Below, one piece after another: positions 11,279 to 21,311 of a DNA stretch of 64,000 bases; positions within the stretch are counted from its first letter, which is position 1, and each line of letters begins with the position of its first letter. A program made the position numbers and the translations under genes. The notes below the pieces were generated by a model. That model searched no databases. It was not told the DNA's origin and saw nothing but the letters and a program-made list of their open reading frames with translations. Source of the DNA: Xenorhabdus beddingii (GTDB lineage: Bacteria > Pseudomonadota > Gammaproteobacteria > Enterobacterales > Enterobacteriaceae); assembly GCF_002127545.1 (NCBI RefSeq), contig NZ_MUBK01000012.1, forward strand, positions 51,799-115,798, in the 5' to 3' direction.

Positions 11279-11594
11279 TCATTCTCGCTTGGTTTACTCG
11301 ACGGAGGGTGGTCGTATCCGGGAAGAAAACGTTAAACCCGTTCGTCCGAAAGGTGATGGTATTGTACGTATACAGCGTCAAACGAGTGGACGTAAGGGGA
11401 AAGGCGTTTGCATTATCACGGGCATTGATGCTGATGATCAAACACTCACCAAGCTGGCTGCCGAATTGAAGAAAAAATGTGGGTGTGGCGGTTCAGTCAA
11501 AGACGGTGAAATCGAGATTCAGGGCGATAAACGTGACTTGCTGAAGCAGCTTTTAGAAGCGAAAGGCATGAAAGTGAAATTGGCGGGAGGTTAA
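11271..11594 (+). CDS. yciH: SUI1/eIF1-like protein YciH
   Basis: 107 residues with the SUI1 fold found in eukaryotic eIF1: [16 protein letters not shown], then [21 protein letters not shown], the conserved central block. Proposed in E. coli to influence start-site fidelity or act as a translation inhibitor under stress. The ATG at 11271 lies inside the pyrF end. A GC-rich inverted repeat follows the stop. Confidence 0.94.
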   Translation: MDNHSRLVYSTEGGRIREENVKPVRPKGDGIVRIQRQTSGRKGKGVCIITGIDADDQTLTKLAAELKKKCGCGGSVKDGEIEIQGDKRDLLKQLLEAKGMKVKLAGG

Positions 11595-11613
11595 GTCGGG
11601 TTTCCCGCCTGAC

Positions 11614-11643
11614 AGGCTATGCAGCAAGTGCGCTGTATAGCCT
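11614..11643. terminator. Stem-loop after yciH
   Basis: AGGCTATGCAGC pairs with GCTGTATAGCCT (one G-U pair) around a 6-base loop. No T-run, so termination is uncertain. It lies between convergent yciH and the beta-lactamase gene. Confidence 0.5.
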
Positions 11644-11681
11644 GCAAATATCGATATCCCGCAAAGAATTATGCCCTGCGT

Positions 11682-12617
11682 TCATTCCGCTTCTTTATTT
11701 TGAATCATGATACGTGCAGCCTCAGCCAATACATCAGGTCGGGCGCTGGCATTTTGGTTATTTGGCTGAGTAAAGTAAGTAACCAAAACCCATGGAGAAC
11801 GGTTTTTTGTTGGCCAAATTACGGCTATGTCATTTGTTGTACCATAATTGCAACGCCCGGTTTTATCTCCTACCACCCAATCTTTTGGTACACCGGCACG
11901 AATGCTGGCACCACCTGTCGTATTTCCTTTTAGCCACCCAACTAATTGTTCACGCTGTATCGTCGCCAGGATATTTCCCAATGCCAAATGATATAGGCTG
12001 TTCGCCATACTTTGTGGTGTTGACGTATCACGTTCATCTCCCGGTATAGCCGTGTTTAATTCAGGTTCTTTACGATCGAGACGAAAGTGATGGTCGCCGA
12101 TAGTACGGGCGAATTTGGTCACTTCATGTGGGCCGCCCAATTGGTTAAGGAGAAGGTTCATCGCTGCATTATCACTATATTGTAGTGTTGCGGCGCTCAG
12201 TTCTCCCAACGTCATGCCATCTTTGAGATGTTTTTCCGTAATAGGGCTGTATTCAGTAAGATCTGATGATTGGTAGTGAATTCGTTGACTTAATAAATGG
12301 CCACTTGTTTCACTTTGCTTCAAGAGCGCGGATACCGCCATCAATTTACTGGTACTGCATAAAGGAAAACGTTCATTTGCACGATAAACGGTGGTGGAAT
12401 GATCAAAGGTATCTATCAGTACAACACCGAGACGACCCCCGGCATTTTTTTCCAGCATTGAGAGCTGATGGGTAAGTTGATTCTGCCTGAAAGTGTCTAT
12501 TTGGTGGGGCACTCCAGCCTGATGAAGGGCCGCATTGGCAGAAAATGTGAGTAAGGCACCAAATAGAGGAGAGAGTGCGGTTGTCACGTTGATTAATTTG
12601 AATGAAGAAAGCCGCAT
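11682..12617 (-). CDS. Class A serine beta-lactamase with Cys69/Cys238 pair
   Basis: Hydrolyses beta-lactams in the periplasm. 311 residues with a signal peptide (hydrophobic to about residue 27, cleavage near SANA). All class A motifs are present: S88TSK (Ambler S70-xx-K73), S148DN, the omega-loop E184PELN (E166) and K252TG. Overall it resembles the CTX-M/KLUC/FONA branch, for example [11 protein letters not shown] and VLVTYFTQP. Unlike CTX-M, KTG is followed by Arg-Cys, placing a cysteine at Ambler 238; with C87 (Ambler 69) these are the only two cysteines. No ampR-like regulator adjoins it. Flanking genes are core, so it is probably chromosomal and resident. Confidence 0.93.
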   Translation of the reverse strand: MRLSSFKLINVTTALSPLFGALLTFSANAALHQAGVPHQIDTFRQNQLTHQLSMLEKNAGGRLGVVLIDTFDHSTTVYRANERFPLCSTSKLMAVSALLKQSETSGHLLSQRIHYQSSDLTEYSPITEKHLKDGMTLGELSAATLQYSDNAAMNLLLNQLGGPHEVTKFARTIGDHHFRLDRKEPELNTAIPGDERDTSTPQSMANSLYHLALGNILATIQREQLVGWLKGNTTGGASIRAGVPKDWVVGDKTGRCNYGTTNDIAVIWPTKNRSPWVLVTYFTQPNNQNASARPDVLAEAARIMIQNKEAE

Positions 12618-12668
12618 GTAGAACTCTTATCTTGTTGTAATGTATCGTTATTATAAACTGTTATTATA

Positions 12669-12695
12669 AAACTGCCGCCAAAGATGGCGGCAGTT
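12669..12695 (-). terminator. Terminator of rnb
   Basis: On the minus strand AACTGCCGCC pairs with GGCGGCAGTT, followed by TTTATAA. It is placed just after the rnb stop and upstream of the beta-lactamase gene. Confidence 0.85.
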
Positions 12696-12722
12696 CATGT
12701 TGCATACGAACTTCCCGCAAGA

Positions 12723-14663
12723 TTAACCTACAGGACGAGCTACGATATTGCGGGTTTCCATTCTGACTTCTTCAATGCGAACATCAATGATGTCATTCAG
12801 ACGGTAGGCAGCTTCACCTTTAATTAATACCGAGCCGGTTTCCTGACTGCATTGCAGCTCATCACGAACAGCGTGCAAGAATGGCCCGGGAACAAAAGCA
12901 ATGGCACCATTATCAACCAGACGGACGCGTAAGCCCCCACGGGTGATATCGATAATTTCTGCTGGGAAAGTTTTATCTGTACCGGCATGAGGATGCAGGA
13001 AACGAGCATAGAGCCAGTCACCGACATCGCGTTCTGCCAGACGATTTGCCCGACGGCGATCTGTCAATTGCAGACAAATCTCTTCAGTCGGTTTTTCAAC
13101 ATCGGTTTGCTGAATAATGGCCTTCAACAAACGGTGGTTGATAATATCGCTGTATTTACGGATAGGGGATGTCCAGGTCGCGTAAGCATCAAAACCTAAA
13201 CCGAAATGTGGGCCTGGCTCAGTTTTGATTTCCGCAAAAGTTTGGAAGCGGCGAATGCGGCTATCCAGGAACTGCGTCGGTTGTTTATCCAACTCACGGC
13301 GTAATTTACAGAACCCATCCAGCCCCAACAAGGCTTCGGCATTTGCATCAATGCCATATTCTTTCAGGACTTCAACGACTTGCTCAATATGAGTGGAATC
13401 AAAACCGGTATGGACATTGTAAATCCCAAAGCCTAATTTATCGCGCAGAACCATAGCGGCACATAAGTTTGCTGCGATCATGGCTTCTTCAACAATACGG
13501 TTGGCCGAACGTCGTTGTTCAATGACGATATCAACAACATGACCGCCTTCATCAAGCATAAACCGATAATCTGGACGCTCCTTGAAAACCAGTGCATGTT
13601 GATGACGCCAGTTATTGCGGCGTTCACACATCTCTTTCAGAAGTGTGATTTGTGTTTTGACGGCTTCAGATTTCGGCTCCCAACCTTCCTGGCCTTCTAA
13701 CCAATCTGAAACTTCGTCGTAAACCAGCTTGAATTTTGATTCAACCCATGCAGCGAAAAATTGAATATCATCGCCTAATTGACCATTTTCCAGAATAGAA
13801 ACCTGACAAACCAGAGCCGGGCGGCGAACATTCGGACGCAGAGAACATAAATCATCTGACAGTTCACGCGGGAGCATTGGGATATTGAAGCCTGGCAGAT
13901 AGTTGGTGAAACTGCGCTGGTAGGCAATTTTGTCCAGTTCACTGTCAGCTTTGATATAAGCTGTTGGATCTGCAATAGCAATAGAAAGTTTTAGGCTACC
14001 ATCATCATTTTGGGTGATGTACAGAGCATCATCCATATCTTCGGTTGTTGCACTGTCGATAGTGACAAAATCAAGAGCGGTCAGATCAGTGCGTTCAATG
14101 GACTCATTGTCTAACTGGCAATCCGTCATTACGGGTGCCTCACGTCCCAGACTATGACGTGTCAGAGTTACCCACCAGGGAGCATAATGGTCATCTCCTT
14201 GAGTGATATAGCCCGTGACTTCAGCTTGGAATCCGCGATCGCCTTTCAGTGGATGGCGGCGCATTTCCGCCACAGCCCAATCGCCATGTTGGAAAGTATG
14301 GGTAACCTGACTCGCAGGGCGGCAGGGGATGGTATCTTTTAATAATGGGTGGTCAGGGATAATCCACAGTCGATTATCATTTTCTTTCTTTTGGATCCTT
14401 CCGACAAAACGAGTCAGGAATGGCTCAACCAACGTTTCCGGATCAGCAATCTCTTTTTCTTTATCTGTATGAATAGCCGCAGTAATTCGGTCACCGTGCA
14501 TGACCTTTTTCATGTAGGGAGGTGGAATAAAATAACTTTTCTGTCCGTCGACCTCTAAAAATCCAAAACCTTTTTCAGTTCCCTTAACTAAACCTTCTAC
14601 GCGAGTGGTTTTGGCGTGAAGTTGCTGTTTTAGCTGCGCAAGCAGCGGATTATTTTGAAACAT
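12723..14663 (-). CDS. rnb: Exoribonuclease II
   Basis: Processive 3'-to-5' single-strand RNA degradation. 646 residues (E. coli 644), in family order: two cold-shock domains, the RNB catalytic domain with metal-binding acidic residues in [13 protein letters not shown] (about 200-215), and a C-terminal S1 domain. [16 protein letters not shown] is the second catalytic signature. It has its own terminator downstream, and its upstream region holds a Ter site. Complete and ordinary. Confidence 0.97.
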   Translation of the reverse strand: MFQNNPLLAQLKQQLHAKTTRVEGLVKGTEKGFGFLEVDGQKSYFIPPPYMKKVMHGDRITAAIHTDKEKEIADPETLVEPFLTRFVGRIQKKENDNRLWIIPDHPLLKDTIPCRPASQVTHTFQHGDWAVAEMRRHPLKGDRGFQAEVTGYITQGDDHYAPWWVTLTRHSLGREAPVMTDCQLDNESIERTDLTALDFVTIDSATTEDMDDALYITQNDDGSLKLSIAIADPTAYIKADSELDKIAYQRSFTNYLPGFNIPMLPRELSDDLCSLRPNVRRPALVCQVSILENGQLGDDIQFFAAWVESKFKLVYDEVSDWLEGQEGWEPKSEAVKTQITLLKEMCERRNNWRHQHALVFKERPDYRFMLDEGGHVVDIVIEQRRSANRIVEEAMIAANLCAAMVLRDKLGFGIYNVHTGFDSTHIEQVVEVLKEYGIDANAEALLGLDGFCKLRRELDKQPTQFLDSRIRRFQTFAEIKTEPGPHFGLGFDAYATWTSPIRKYSDIINHRLLKAIIQQTDVEKPTEEICLQLTDRRRANRLAERDVGDWLYARFLHPHAGTDKTFPAEIIDITRGGLRVRLVDNGAIAFVPGPFLHAVRDELQCSQETGSVLIKGEAAYRLNDIIDVRIEEVRMETRNIVARPVG

Positions 14664-14835
14664 AATATCTGGGGAGTATGGAGTTATTATCGATAATTTT
14701 GGACAACAGTTTTACGCGAATCGACGTTGTGGAGCAAGTAACATCTTATCAAAACAGGAAAAACTGTGGGATAAGATCAAAAATCGGGCATAAAATTTCT
14801 TACCGAAACGGATAACAAATCAGAGATCGATTACA

Positions 14836-14865
14836 TTGTCATTTTAGTTACAACATACTTATAAG
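14836..14865 (+). promoter_or_regulatory. Candidate sigma70 promoter overlapped by Ter
   Basis: TTGTCA (14836-14841), an 18-base spacer, and TATAAG (14860-14865), each 5 of 6 to consensus. The spacer is the Ter site itself, so Tus binding would occlude the promoter. Expected start near 14872. Confidence 0.45.
14842..14864 (-). other. Ter replication-arrest site
   Basis: On the minus strand the sequence reads ATAAGTATGTTGTAACTAAA, matching E. coli TerB in every base of the conserved core (AGTATGTTGTAACTA). By established Tus-Ter polarity the blocking face is the end carrying the G before TATGTTG, which lies at the higher coordinate. Forks arriving from the right (from dif) would be stopped. 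Confidence 0.9.
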
Positions 14866-14983
14866 TTAACAAAAAACCACCTCCATCAACATCAGATCAT
14901 CAAAAAATAGCCTACTAAGTGAACGGAATCACCTAAATAAGTTTCCGTAATTGTGACACACTGAAATTCTGAAGATCCCTTAC

Positions 14984-15016
14984 CCCCACACTGCGTGGGG
15001 TAGTTCCTTTTTTATG
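14984..15016 (+). terminator. First plus-strand terminator
   Basis: CCCCAC and GTGGGG arms with a 5-base loop, then TAGTTCC and six T. Confidence 0.7.
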
Positions 15017-15042
15017 TAGGCTTGTAGAGTAGTCGGATTCGG

Positions 15043-15078
15043 CCGGTCTCCTATAGTAATTTATAGGAGACCGGTTTT
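15043..15078 (+). terminator. Second plus-strand terminator
   Basis: Perfect arms CCGGTCTCCTATA and TATAGGAGACCGG with a 6-base loop, followed by TTTTT only on the plus strand. Confidence 0.8.
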
Positions 15079-15128
15079 TGAAGCACAGAGGTGAGAATTA
15101 AAGATGAAAGATGAGTCTGGGGGGCTTA

Positions 15129-15761
15129 TTATTCAGTTTTATCCCTGTATTCACACAGATCTTCAATAATACAAGATCCGCAACGCGGTTTACGGGCAAT
15201 ACAGGTATAACGGCCATGCAAAATCAGCCAATGGTGGCAATCAACCTTGAATTCAGCCGGCACGACTTTCAATAGCTTCTTTTCTACCTCATCAACATTT
15301 TTCCCAGGTGCAAACTGGGTCCGATTACTGACGCGAAAGATATGTGTGTCAACCGCAATAGTTGGCCAGCCAAAAGCGGTATTCAAGACAACATTGGCTG
15401 TCTTACGACCAACACCCGGTAATGCCTCCAATGCTGTGCGATCTTCCGGTATTTCACCTTGGTGCTTTTCCAGCAAAATCCGGCAGGTTTTGATCACATT
15501 TTCAGCTTTAGTGTTATATAACCCGATGGTTTTTATATACTCTTTTAAACCATCAATGCCTAAATCAAGGATCGCCTGAGGGGTACGGGCAATGGGATAT
15601 AGCTTTGCGGTTGCCTTATTAACACTCACATCTGTCGCTTGTGCAGACAGTAAAACTGATATCAGCAATTCAAAAGGCGAACTGAAAACCAGCTCTGTCG
15701 TTGGATGTGGATTGTTATCCCGTAAGCGGGTGAGTATTTCGACCCGTTTTTGTTGATTCAT
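15129..15761 (-). CDS. nth: Endonuclease III (DNA glycosylase/AP lyase)
   Basis: Removes oxidised pyrimidines and nicks the abasic site. 210 residues from the ATG at 15761 (MNQQKRVEIL, matching E. coli MNKAKRLEIL); an ATG four codons upstream is less likely. The helix-hairpin-helix LPGVGRKTANVV supplies the catalytic lysine and VDTHIFRV the aspartate. The [4Fe-4S] motif C-x6-C-x2-C-x5-C is at the C-terminus (CIARKPRCGSC...C). Follows rsxE by 14 bases as last gene of the rsx operon, as in enterics. Confidence 0.97.
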   Translation of the reverse strand: MNQQKRVEILTRLRDNNPHPTTELVFSSPFELLISVLLSAQATDVSVNKATAKLYPIARTPQAILDLGIDGLKEYIKTIGLYNTKAENVIKTCRILLEKHQGEIPEDRTALEALPGVGRKTANVVLNTAFGWPTIAVDTHIFRVSNRTQFAPGKNVDEVEKKLLKVVPAEFKVDCHHWLILHGRYTCIARKPRCGSCIIEDLCEYRDKTE

Positions 15762-15775
15762 ATCTAATTGCACCC

Positions 15776-16480
15776 TCAGCTTCTCGTGATATGGCTGCCA
15801 CAGCCTTTTTCGACGTTGTATTGGCGTTCTTTATTTTCTGTCCGATTTTTGATGCGTTCGTCAATGATATATTTTCCTGCCAGCATCAAGCCTAATCCAA
15901 CAAATGCCCCTGGTGGTAAGATGGCAAGCAAGAAGGGGGAATCCATATGGAGAATTTCAATGCGTAGTGATTTAGCCCAACTGCCCAGCAGCAAATCCGC
16001 ACCATCAAAAAGAGTCCCGTTACCCAAGATTTCTCGTATAGCGCCCAGCACAAACAGGGAAAAAGTAGCGCCAAGTCCCATTGCCAGACCATCAATCGTT
16101 GAATGGTAGATGGAATTCTTCGAGGCGTAGGCTTCCGCGCGACCAATGACGATACAGTTAGTCACAATCAAGGGAATAAAGATCCCCAATGATTCATATA
16201 ACCCGAATGCAAAGGCATTGATTAACATCTGAACGGCGCTAACGACGGATGCAATGATCATCACGTAAATGGGGATACGAATTTCATGGGGAACCCAACG
16301 GCGCAGGGCTGACACGGCAATGTTGGTGCACAGTAAAACCAAGGTCGTCGCCAATCCCAGCCCCAGTGCATTGGTCGCGGTAGAGGAAACGGCCAATAGA
16401 GGACAAAGCCCTAAAAGTTGAACCAATGCGGAATTATTTTTCCACAGTCCTTGGATAAATAGGTTTTTGGTTTCATTCAT
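15776..16480 (-). CDS. rsxE: Rsx/Rnf electron-transport subunit E
   Basis: Integral membrane subunit of the Rsx (Rnf-like) complex, which in E. coli keeps SoxR reduced and in other bacteria couples ferredoxin and NADH to an ion gradient. 234 residues from the ATG at 16480, with six predicted helices and the paired motifs [15 protein letters not shown] and [17 protein letters not shown] shared with RsxA. It begins 3 bases after the rsxG stop, so translational coupling is likely. Three in-frame ATG/TTG codons upstream overlap rsxG and lack a ribosome-binding site. Confidence 0.95.
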   Translation of the reverse strand: MNETKNLFIQGLWKNNSALVQLLGLCPLLAVSSTATNALGLGLATTLVLLCTNIAVSALRRWVPHEIRIPIYVMIIASVVSAVQMLINAFAFGLYESLGIFIPLIVTNCIVIGRAEAYASKNSIYHSTIDGLAMGLGATFSLFVLGAIREILGNGTLFDGADLLLGSWAKSLRIEILHMDSPFLLAILPPGAFVGLGLMLAGKYIIDERIKNRTENKERQYNVEKGCGSHITRS

Positions 16481-16482
16481 GA

Positions 16483-17109
16483 TTATTCTTCTCCACAAAT
16501 TGGAAGGGAAGAAAGCCGTGCAGGAACGGTCTCCAGATAAAGCGTTGTCCGCTTAACTGCATTGACGACAGCACGAGGGGTAATGGTTGCGCCGGTAAAT
16601 TGGTCAAATTCCCCACCGTCTTTCTTGACGGCCCAATGGTGATCGTCTTTTGACATCACTGTCTTGCCAGAAAACGTGTTGATCCAGTCGGAAATACGGG
16701 TATCAATTTTATCCCCTAATCCCGGAGTTTCATGATGTTCAGTCACACGTACACCGAGTACCTTGCCAGAGAAATCAGCCCCAACCAACAATTGAATCGC
16801 ACCTGAATAACCATCAGGGGCGGTACTTTCCAGTGCCGCTGCAACGGGGATCCCATTTTTACGGGCGAGATAAAGGTGATGGGGTTGTGTATTACCCAGT
16901 GTATTATCTGTCACCAGATAACACTCATCCTGCATTTTATTGTCATACAAATTCGGGGGAACAATTTGATCCAGCAAGACCTTATGTTGTAGTGCGGCTT
17001 GTTCTGTAATCCGGTCTTTTGTCAATGAATAAACAATGGCGGTTAATCCTGTTGTGCAGGCTGCAAAAATGGCGAGGATAACACCGTGACGTCGCATGGT
17101 TTCTAACAT
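16483..17109 (-). CDS. rsxG: Rsx/Rnf electron-transport subunit G, flavoprotein
   Basis: Periplasm-facing subunit carrying covalent FMN. 208 residues from the ATG at 17109 ([10 protein letters not shown], matching E. coli MLKTIRKHGI). One N-terminal helix (about 9-28) anchors it. The flavinylation motif is [14 protein letters not shown], where the second threonine of TGAT binds FMN in the family. LGDKID and [13 protein letters not shown] are typical. Located between rsxD and rsxE. Confidence 0.95.
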   Translation of the reverse strand: MLETMRRHGVILAIFAACTTGLTAIVYSLTKDRITEQAALQHKVLLDQIVPPNLYDNKMQDECYLVTDNTLGNTQPHHLYLARKNGIPVAAALESTAPDGYSGAIQLLVGADFSGKVLGVRVTEHHETPGLGDKIDTRISDWINTFSGKTVMSKDDHHWAVKKDGGEFDQFTGATITPRAVVNAVKRTTLYLETVPARLSSLPICGEE

Positions 17110-17125
17110 GGCAGTCTCCTTTTCC

Positions 17126-18205
17126 CTATTTATGACCGTAAGCACGGGGTTGTGTGTAATGGTCAATCAGTGGCACGCAGATATTGGCCAATAATACGGC
17201 AAATGCCACTGCATCTGGATAACCACCATAAACACGGATCACCCAAATGAGTCCTCCAATGATAGCGCCATAAATCAAGCGACCTTTTGGTGTCGTTGAT
17301 GCACTGACAGGATCTGTCGCAATAAAGAATGCCCCCAGCATGGTTGCGCCGGACAGAAGTTGTAATAGAGGAGGTGAGTAACGGGCAGGATCAATGAGCC
17401 AGCTAAGTAATGCACAGGCACCCAATGACAAAATGAATGCGGTTGGGATTTGCCAGTTGATGACTTTTCGATTGATCATCATCAGCCCACCGACCAGATA
17501 AGCAATATTGACCCATTGCCAACCAATCCCTGCCAAAACTCCCTGTAATATCGGCTGCTGCAATACTTCATCCATATTGTGGGTCAGCCGGCCGGTTTTA
17601 AAACTATCCAACGGTGTTGCCTGACTCAGTCCATCAATCCCTTGTTGTAGCTGTAGTAAGGTAGAACCATCAGGGGCATGACCTGTGAAGATAACCATCA
17701 GGCTATCCCAAGGGGTTAAAGTGAATGCCTGTAGAGATGCGGGTGGCATCCAACTGGTCATTTGCACAGGGAATGAAATAAGCAGGACAACATAACCCAC
17801 CATGGCGGGGTTAAAGGGATTTTGTCCAAGACCACCATACAGATGTTTGGCAATAATGATGGCAAAGAAAGTTCCGAGAACGATCAACCACCATGGTGCT
17901 AATGGTGGCAGGCTAATCCCCAGCAGTAATCCTGTGACTAAAGCCGAATTGTCTTTGAGATAAGGGATTACCCATTGTTTTTTCAGTGCAATCGCTGCGG
18001 ATTCTGCTAACAATGCGGTAATGACTGCCAATAAGATTTGGAACAAGGTTCCAGAGCCAAATAAATAGGTTTGTACCGCAATGCCGGGGATGGCAGCTAA
18101 AACCACCCAAAGCATGATCTGGCTGGTGCTTTTCTTATTGTGTGTAAAAGGCGAACTCGCGATCTTTAGCTGGTTATTGTCAGTTTTTACTGGCCTGAAT
18201 TTCAT
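17126..18205 (-). CDS. rsxD: Rsx/Rnf electron-transport subunit D
   Basis: Membrane subunit with about nine helices and covalent FMN. 359 residues. The flavin-binding threonine lies in [13 protein letters not shown] (about residue 190-200 from the C-terminus), in the same context as E. coli. The end VFGGYPD-like segment ([28 protein letters not shown]) is conserved. It starts 13 bases after the rsxC stop. Confidence 0.95.
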   Translation of the reverse strand: MKFRPVKTDNNQLKIASSPFTHNKKSTSQIMLWVVLAAIPGIAVQTYLFGSGTLFQILLAVITALLAESAAIALKKQWVIPYLKDNSALVTGLLLGISLPPLAPWWLIVLGTFFAIIIAKHLYGGLGQNPFNPAMVGYVVLLISFPVQMTSWMPPASLQAFTLTPWDSLMVIFTGHAPDGSTLLQLQQGIDGLSQATPLDSFKTGRLTHNMDEVLQQPILQGVLAGIGWQWVNIAYLVGGLMMINRKVINWQIPTAFILSLGACALLSWLIDPARYSPPLLQLLSGATMLGAFFIATDPVSASTTPKGRLIYGAIIGGLIWVIRVYGGYPDAVAFAVLLANICVPLIDHYTQPRAYGHK

Positions 18206-18217
18206 CGATAATGGTCA

Positions 18218-20695
18218 CTATTCTGTTGGAATTTCATGTTTTTCTTGAGCGGCTTTTTTGTCCTTAACGCGGGCAATCGCGGCCGCAACGGCGGCTTTAC
18301 GCGGATCGGTTTCTTCCGGTTCAGCGGCAACGGTTGGTTGCGGAACGGGTTCAACCTGATTTTGCGCGTCTTTTTTGGCCTTAACACGGGCAATCGCGGC
18401 CGCAACGGCGGCTTTACGTGGATCGGTTTCTTCCTGTTCAGCGGCAACGGTTGGTTGCGGAACGGGTTCAACCTGATTTTGCGCGTCTTTTTTAGCCTTA
18501 ACACGGGCAATCGCGGCCGCAACGGCAGCTTTACGCGGATCGGTTTCTTCCGGTTCAGCGGCAACGGTTGGTTGCGGAACGGATTCAACCTGATTTTGTG
18601 CGTCTTTCTTGGCCTTAACGCGGGCAATCGCGGCCGCAACGGCGGCTTTACGCGGATCGGTTTCTTCCGGTTCAGCGGCAACGGTTGGTTGCGGAACGGG
18701 TTCAACCTGATTTTGTGCGTCTTTTTTGGCCTTAACACGGGCAATCGCGGCCGCAACGGCGGCTTTACGCGGATCAGTTTTTTCCGGTTCAGCGGCAACG
18801 GTTGGTTGCGGAACGGATTCAACCTGATTTTGCGCGTCTTTTTTAGCCTTTGCTCGAACGATAGCCGCCGCAACAGCCGCTTTGCGCGGATCGGGTGTCT
18901 CTTCCACACTGTTTTGTGACTCGTTTGGTGACATTGTCACTTCTTCACTTTGGGCGGCCTTTTTCGCTTTTGCTCTGGCAATCGCCGCAGCGAGGGCCGC
19001 TTTACGTGGATCATCACTTTCAACTGATACGGTTGTTTTTATATCCGCATTCGAACTTGGAGCTGTCTGTTTTTCTGCCTGACGAGCTCGCTGCTGTTCT
19101 TTTCTGGCCTTACGTGCTGCAATTGCGGCTGCGTTGTCAGGTAATTGTCCTGCTTGTACCGTGATAGATTCGCCAGCGTTACTTTGCTTCTCCTTGACAC
19201 GAGCAAGCGCAGCTTCCACCGAACTTTTATCGCTACTGCTCACTGGTACTGCGGCTTTTTTATGGCGTTCTTCACGAGCCAATTTTTCGCGTTCCATACG
19301 TACCTGTTTGGCTTCAAAGCGTATTTTGGCTTCCGCAGAACGGCGTGACTCCACTTCTATCGCCCGTATTTCTGCTTTCTCTTGTCGGTAATATTGGACT
19401 AAAGGAATATTGCTTGGGCACACATAGGCACAGGCACCACACTCAATACAGTCAAATAAATGGTGGTTTTTAGCTTTTTCATGCTCTTGTCCACGGCTGA
19501 ACCAATAAAGTTGTTGCGGCAGTAATCCGGCTGGGCAGGCTTCAACACATAGACCACAGCGGATGCAGGCTTCTTCAATCTCTTTGGGTTCCATCTCTTG
19601 TGCCGAGGGGACAAGAATGCAGTTACTGATTTTGACGATGGGGACAGTCAGATCCGGTAAGGTAAAGCCCATTAATGGCCCACCCATAATGACCATCTGT
19701 TCTGTATCAGGCTTAAACCCCGCTTGTTGTAACAGGAATTGAACCGGAGTGCCAAGGCGTGCCCAGAAGTTACCGGGGGAGGTGAGAGCTTCGCCTGTCA
19801 GGGTTACGATCCGTTCAATGAGGGGTTCACCATCAATGACAGCTCGCTTGATGGCCATCACGGTCCCCACGTTTTGCATGAGAACGCCGATATCAGAAGA
19901 ACGTCCTCCGGATGGAACCTCTTTCCCGGTCAGGATTTTGGTCAGTTGTTTGGCGCCCCCAGAAGGATATTTTGTTGGAATAACCCGCACTATAATGGCG
20001 TTATCGCCCTTGAGCGCGGTATTCAGGGCATCAATGGCTTCGGGTTTATTATCTTCAATGCCAATCAACACCTGTTTGGGATTGAGCAGGTGCATCAAAA
20101 TGCGGATACCTTCGATAACTTCGTTTGCATGCTCCTGCATCAAACGGTCGTCAGCAGTGATATAGGGTTCACACTCAGCAGCATTGATAATCAACGTACT
20201 GAGGTTGTGTTTTCCACCCTTGAGCTTTGTCGCTGTAGGGAAGCCGGCCCCACCTAATCCTGCAATTCCCGCTTGCTGAATGCGTTGTAATAGTTCATCG
20301 GCATCAAGGGTTGTGTAATCGGGGGACTGAATACGTTCACCCCATTGATCTTCGCCGTCAGGCCGCAACCGTACACACAATTCTTTCAGCCCGGAAGGGT
20401 GCGCCGTGACGCAAGGTTCAATTGCGGTAATTGTGCCTGAAGTAGAGGCATGAACAGGTACAGTCCGACCTGTGCCGATAGTCAAGGGTTGACCTTTCAG
20501 AACCTTATCACCCACTTTAACCCGCAATTCACCTTCCGGCCCCAAATGTTGCTGTAGGGGAATGATGAACTCATCGGGCAGTGGAGCCTGGCGCAATGGC
20601 GTGTGGCTGGATTGCAACTTCATTTCAGGTGGATGGATGCCACCTTCAAAATCCCATATTTTATTTTTGTTAAGCCAATTGAGCAGGTTAAACAT
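18218..20695 (-). CDS. rsxC: Rsx/Rnf electron-transport subunit C with tandem-repeat tail
   Basis: Soluble subunit docked on the membrane, thought to take electrons from NADH or ferredoxin. 825 residues from the ATG at 20695, longer than E. coli RsxC (740). In order: a Nqo1/NuoF-like N-terminal domain with [15 protein letters not shown], two [4Fe-4S] motifs ([12 protein letters not shown] and [12 protein letters not shown], about residues 370-425), a charged coiled-coil linker, and an Ala/Lys tail. The tail has seven DPRKAA repeats, the last five-odd nearly identical 39-residue units. The start overlaps rsxB by 8 bases. A matS site lies within the gene. Confidence 0.95.
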   Translation of the reverse strand: MFNLLNWLNKNKIWDFEGGIHPPEMKLQSSHTPLRQAPLPDEFIIPLQQHLGPEGELRVKVGDKVLKGQPLTIGTGRTVPVHASTSGTITAIEPCVTAHPSGLKELCVRLRPDGEDQWGERIQSPDYTTLDADELLQRIQQAGIAGLGGAGFPTATKLKGGKHNLSTLIINAAECEPYITADDRLMQEHANEVIEGIRILMHLLNPKQVLIGIEDNKPEAIDALNTALKGDNAIIVRVIPTKYPSGGAKQLTKILTGKEVPSGGRSSDIGVLMQNVGTVMAIKRAVIDGEPLIERIVTLTGEALTSPGNFWARLGTPVQFLLQQAGFKPDTEQMVIMGGPLMGFTLPDLTVPIVKISNCILVPSAQEMEPKEIEEACIRCGLCVEACPAGLLPQQLYWFSRGQEHEKAKNHHLFDCIECGACAYVCPSNIPLVQYYRQEKAEIRAIEVESRRSAEAKIRFEAKQVRMEREKLAREERHKKAAVPVSSSDKSSVEAALARVKEKQSNAGESITVQAGQLPDNAAAIAARKARKEQQRARQAEKQTAPSSNADIKTTVSVESDDPRKAALAAAIARAKAKKAAQSEEVTMSPNESQNSVEETPDPRKAAVAAAIVRAKAKKDAQNQVESVPQPTVAAEPEKTDPRKAAVAAAIARVKAKKDAQNQVEPVPQPTVAAEPEETDPRKAAVAAAIARVKAKKDAQNQVESVPQPTVAAEPEETDPRKAAVAAAIARVKAKKDAQNQVEPVPQPTVAAEQEETDPRKAAVAAAIARVKAKKDAQNQVEPVPQPTVAAEPEETDPRKAAVAAAIARVKDKKAAQEKHEIPTE
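18228..19010. repeat. Tandem 117-bp repeats inside rsxC
   Basis: Seven units beginning DPRKAA(V/L)AAAIARxKAKK; five central copies are nearly identical at DNA level (117 bases, 39 codons, with a NotI-like GCGGCCGC in most), flanked by two diverged copies. The low divergence implies recent expansion. Long reading frames on the opposite strand here are shadows of the repeat composition. Confidence 0.9.
18928..18940. promoter_or_regulatory. matS site (MatP binding)
   Basis: GTGACATTGTCAC matches the published matS consensus GTGACRNYGTCAC at every position. It lies inside rsxC. matS sites organise the terminus macrodomain in enterics. Confidence 0.85.
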
Positions 20696-21311
20696 TATTT
20701 TTAACCTCAATCGGATTAACAGGAGAGAAAAAAGGAGGTTCAGAGGTAACAGGAATATTTCTTACCGGAATGGTATTTAAATCCCATTTCCAATTTGATG
20801 TGGTAGCAGCGACTGGGATCATTGTAATGCAATCGGTTGGACAGGGAGAGACACACAGGTCACAGCCCGTGCAGAGATCTTCAATAACAGTGTGCATGGC
20901 GCGGTTTGCACCAATAATGGCATCAACCGGACAGGCTTGAATGCATTTGGTACAGCCAATACAGTTTTCTTCGTCAATGAACGCCACTTTTCTGGCCGGG
21001 TTTTGTACGCTGTCATCGCCATCCAGTGGTTGAGGTTCTATGCCCAGTAATTCGGACATCTTGAGCATCACTTGTTCCCCGCCCGGCGCGCATTTGTTGA
21101 TCATTTCGCCGTTATTGGCGACGGCTTCCGCATAGGGACGACAGCCGGGATAGCTACATTGCCCGCATTGACTCTGAGGTAACAGGCTGTCTATTTTCTC
21201 AACGATGGGATCTTCTTCTACTTTAAAACGGCGAGCAGCAAAACCAAGAATTAGGCCAAATATTAGCCCAAGCACACTTAATACGCCGATAGCAATCCAT
21301 AAAGGCATCAT
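20688..21311 (-). CDS. rsxB: Rsx/Rnf electron-transport subunit B, ferredoxin-type
   Basis: 207 residues. An N-terminal membrane helix (about 5-25) is followed by a four-cysteine motif CGQCSYPGC (about 49-57) and two ferredoxin [4Fe-4S] motifs, [12 protein letters not shown] and [12 protein letters not shown]. It relays electrons between RsxC and the membrane flavoproteins. The start overlaps the last base of rsxA and the end overlaps rsxC, so the operon is translationally tight. Confidence 0.96.
   Translation of the reverse strand: MMPLWIAIGVLSVLGLIFGLILGFAARRFKVEEDPIVEKIDSLLPQSQCGQCSYPGCRPYAEAVANNGEMINKCAPGGEQVMLKMSELLGIEPQPLDGDDSVQNPARKVAFIDEENCIGCTKCIQACPVDAIIGANRAMHTVIEDLCTGCDLCVSPCPTDCITMIPVAATTSNWKWDLNTIPVRNIPVTSEPPFFSPVNPIEVKNNV

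Larger units (their letters stand above)
14872..15078 (+). ncRNA. Candidate small RNA between rnb and nth
   Basis: A plus-strand promoter-like element (14836-14865) is followed, with no coding frame, by two hairpins with T-runs: CCCCAC-loop-GTGGGG at 14984-15000, then TTCCTTTTTT, and a perfect 13-bp stem at 15043-15074, then TTTTT. Both terminate plus-strand RNA, yet rnb and nth are both minus-strand. The simplest reading is a transcript of about 135 or 205 nt. I do not recognise it as a known enteric sRNA, and the 5' end is inferred. Confidence 0.35.
14664..15128. other. 465-base intergenic junction of two E. coli-like synteny blocks
   Basis: Between rnb and nth, which are distant in E. coli. 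It contains the rnb promoter region, a Ter site overlapping a plus-strand sigma70-like promoter, and two plus-strand terminator hairpins. No open reading frame of note. Confidence 0.6.

Noticed and set aside
12583..12596. GTGCGGTTGTCAC as a matS site
   Set aside because: Two mismatches in the left half-site, one at a critical position.
18202..18919. Long open frames of over 220 codons on both strands across the rsxC tail
   Set aside because: They are composition shadows of the 117-bp coding repeats; products are repetitive and lack starts with ribosome-binding sites.
18228..19010. CRISPR-like periodic repeat
   Set aside because: Units are contiguous 117-bp coding repeats without spacers, in frame with rsxC.
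19724..19736. TTGTTGTAACAGG as a further Ter site
   Set aside because: Only the GTTGTAAC centre matches; the flanking AGTAT and CTA bases needed for Tus are absent.
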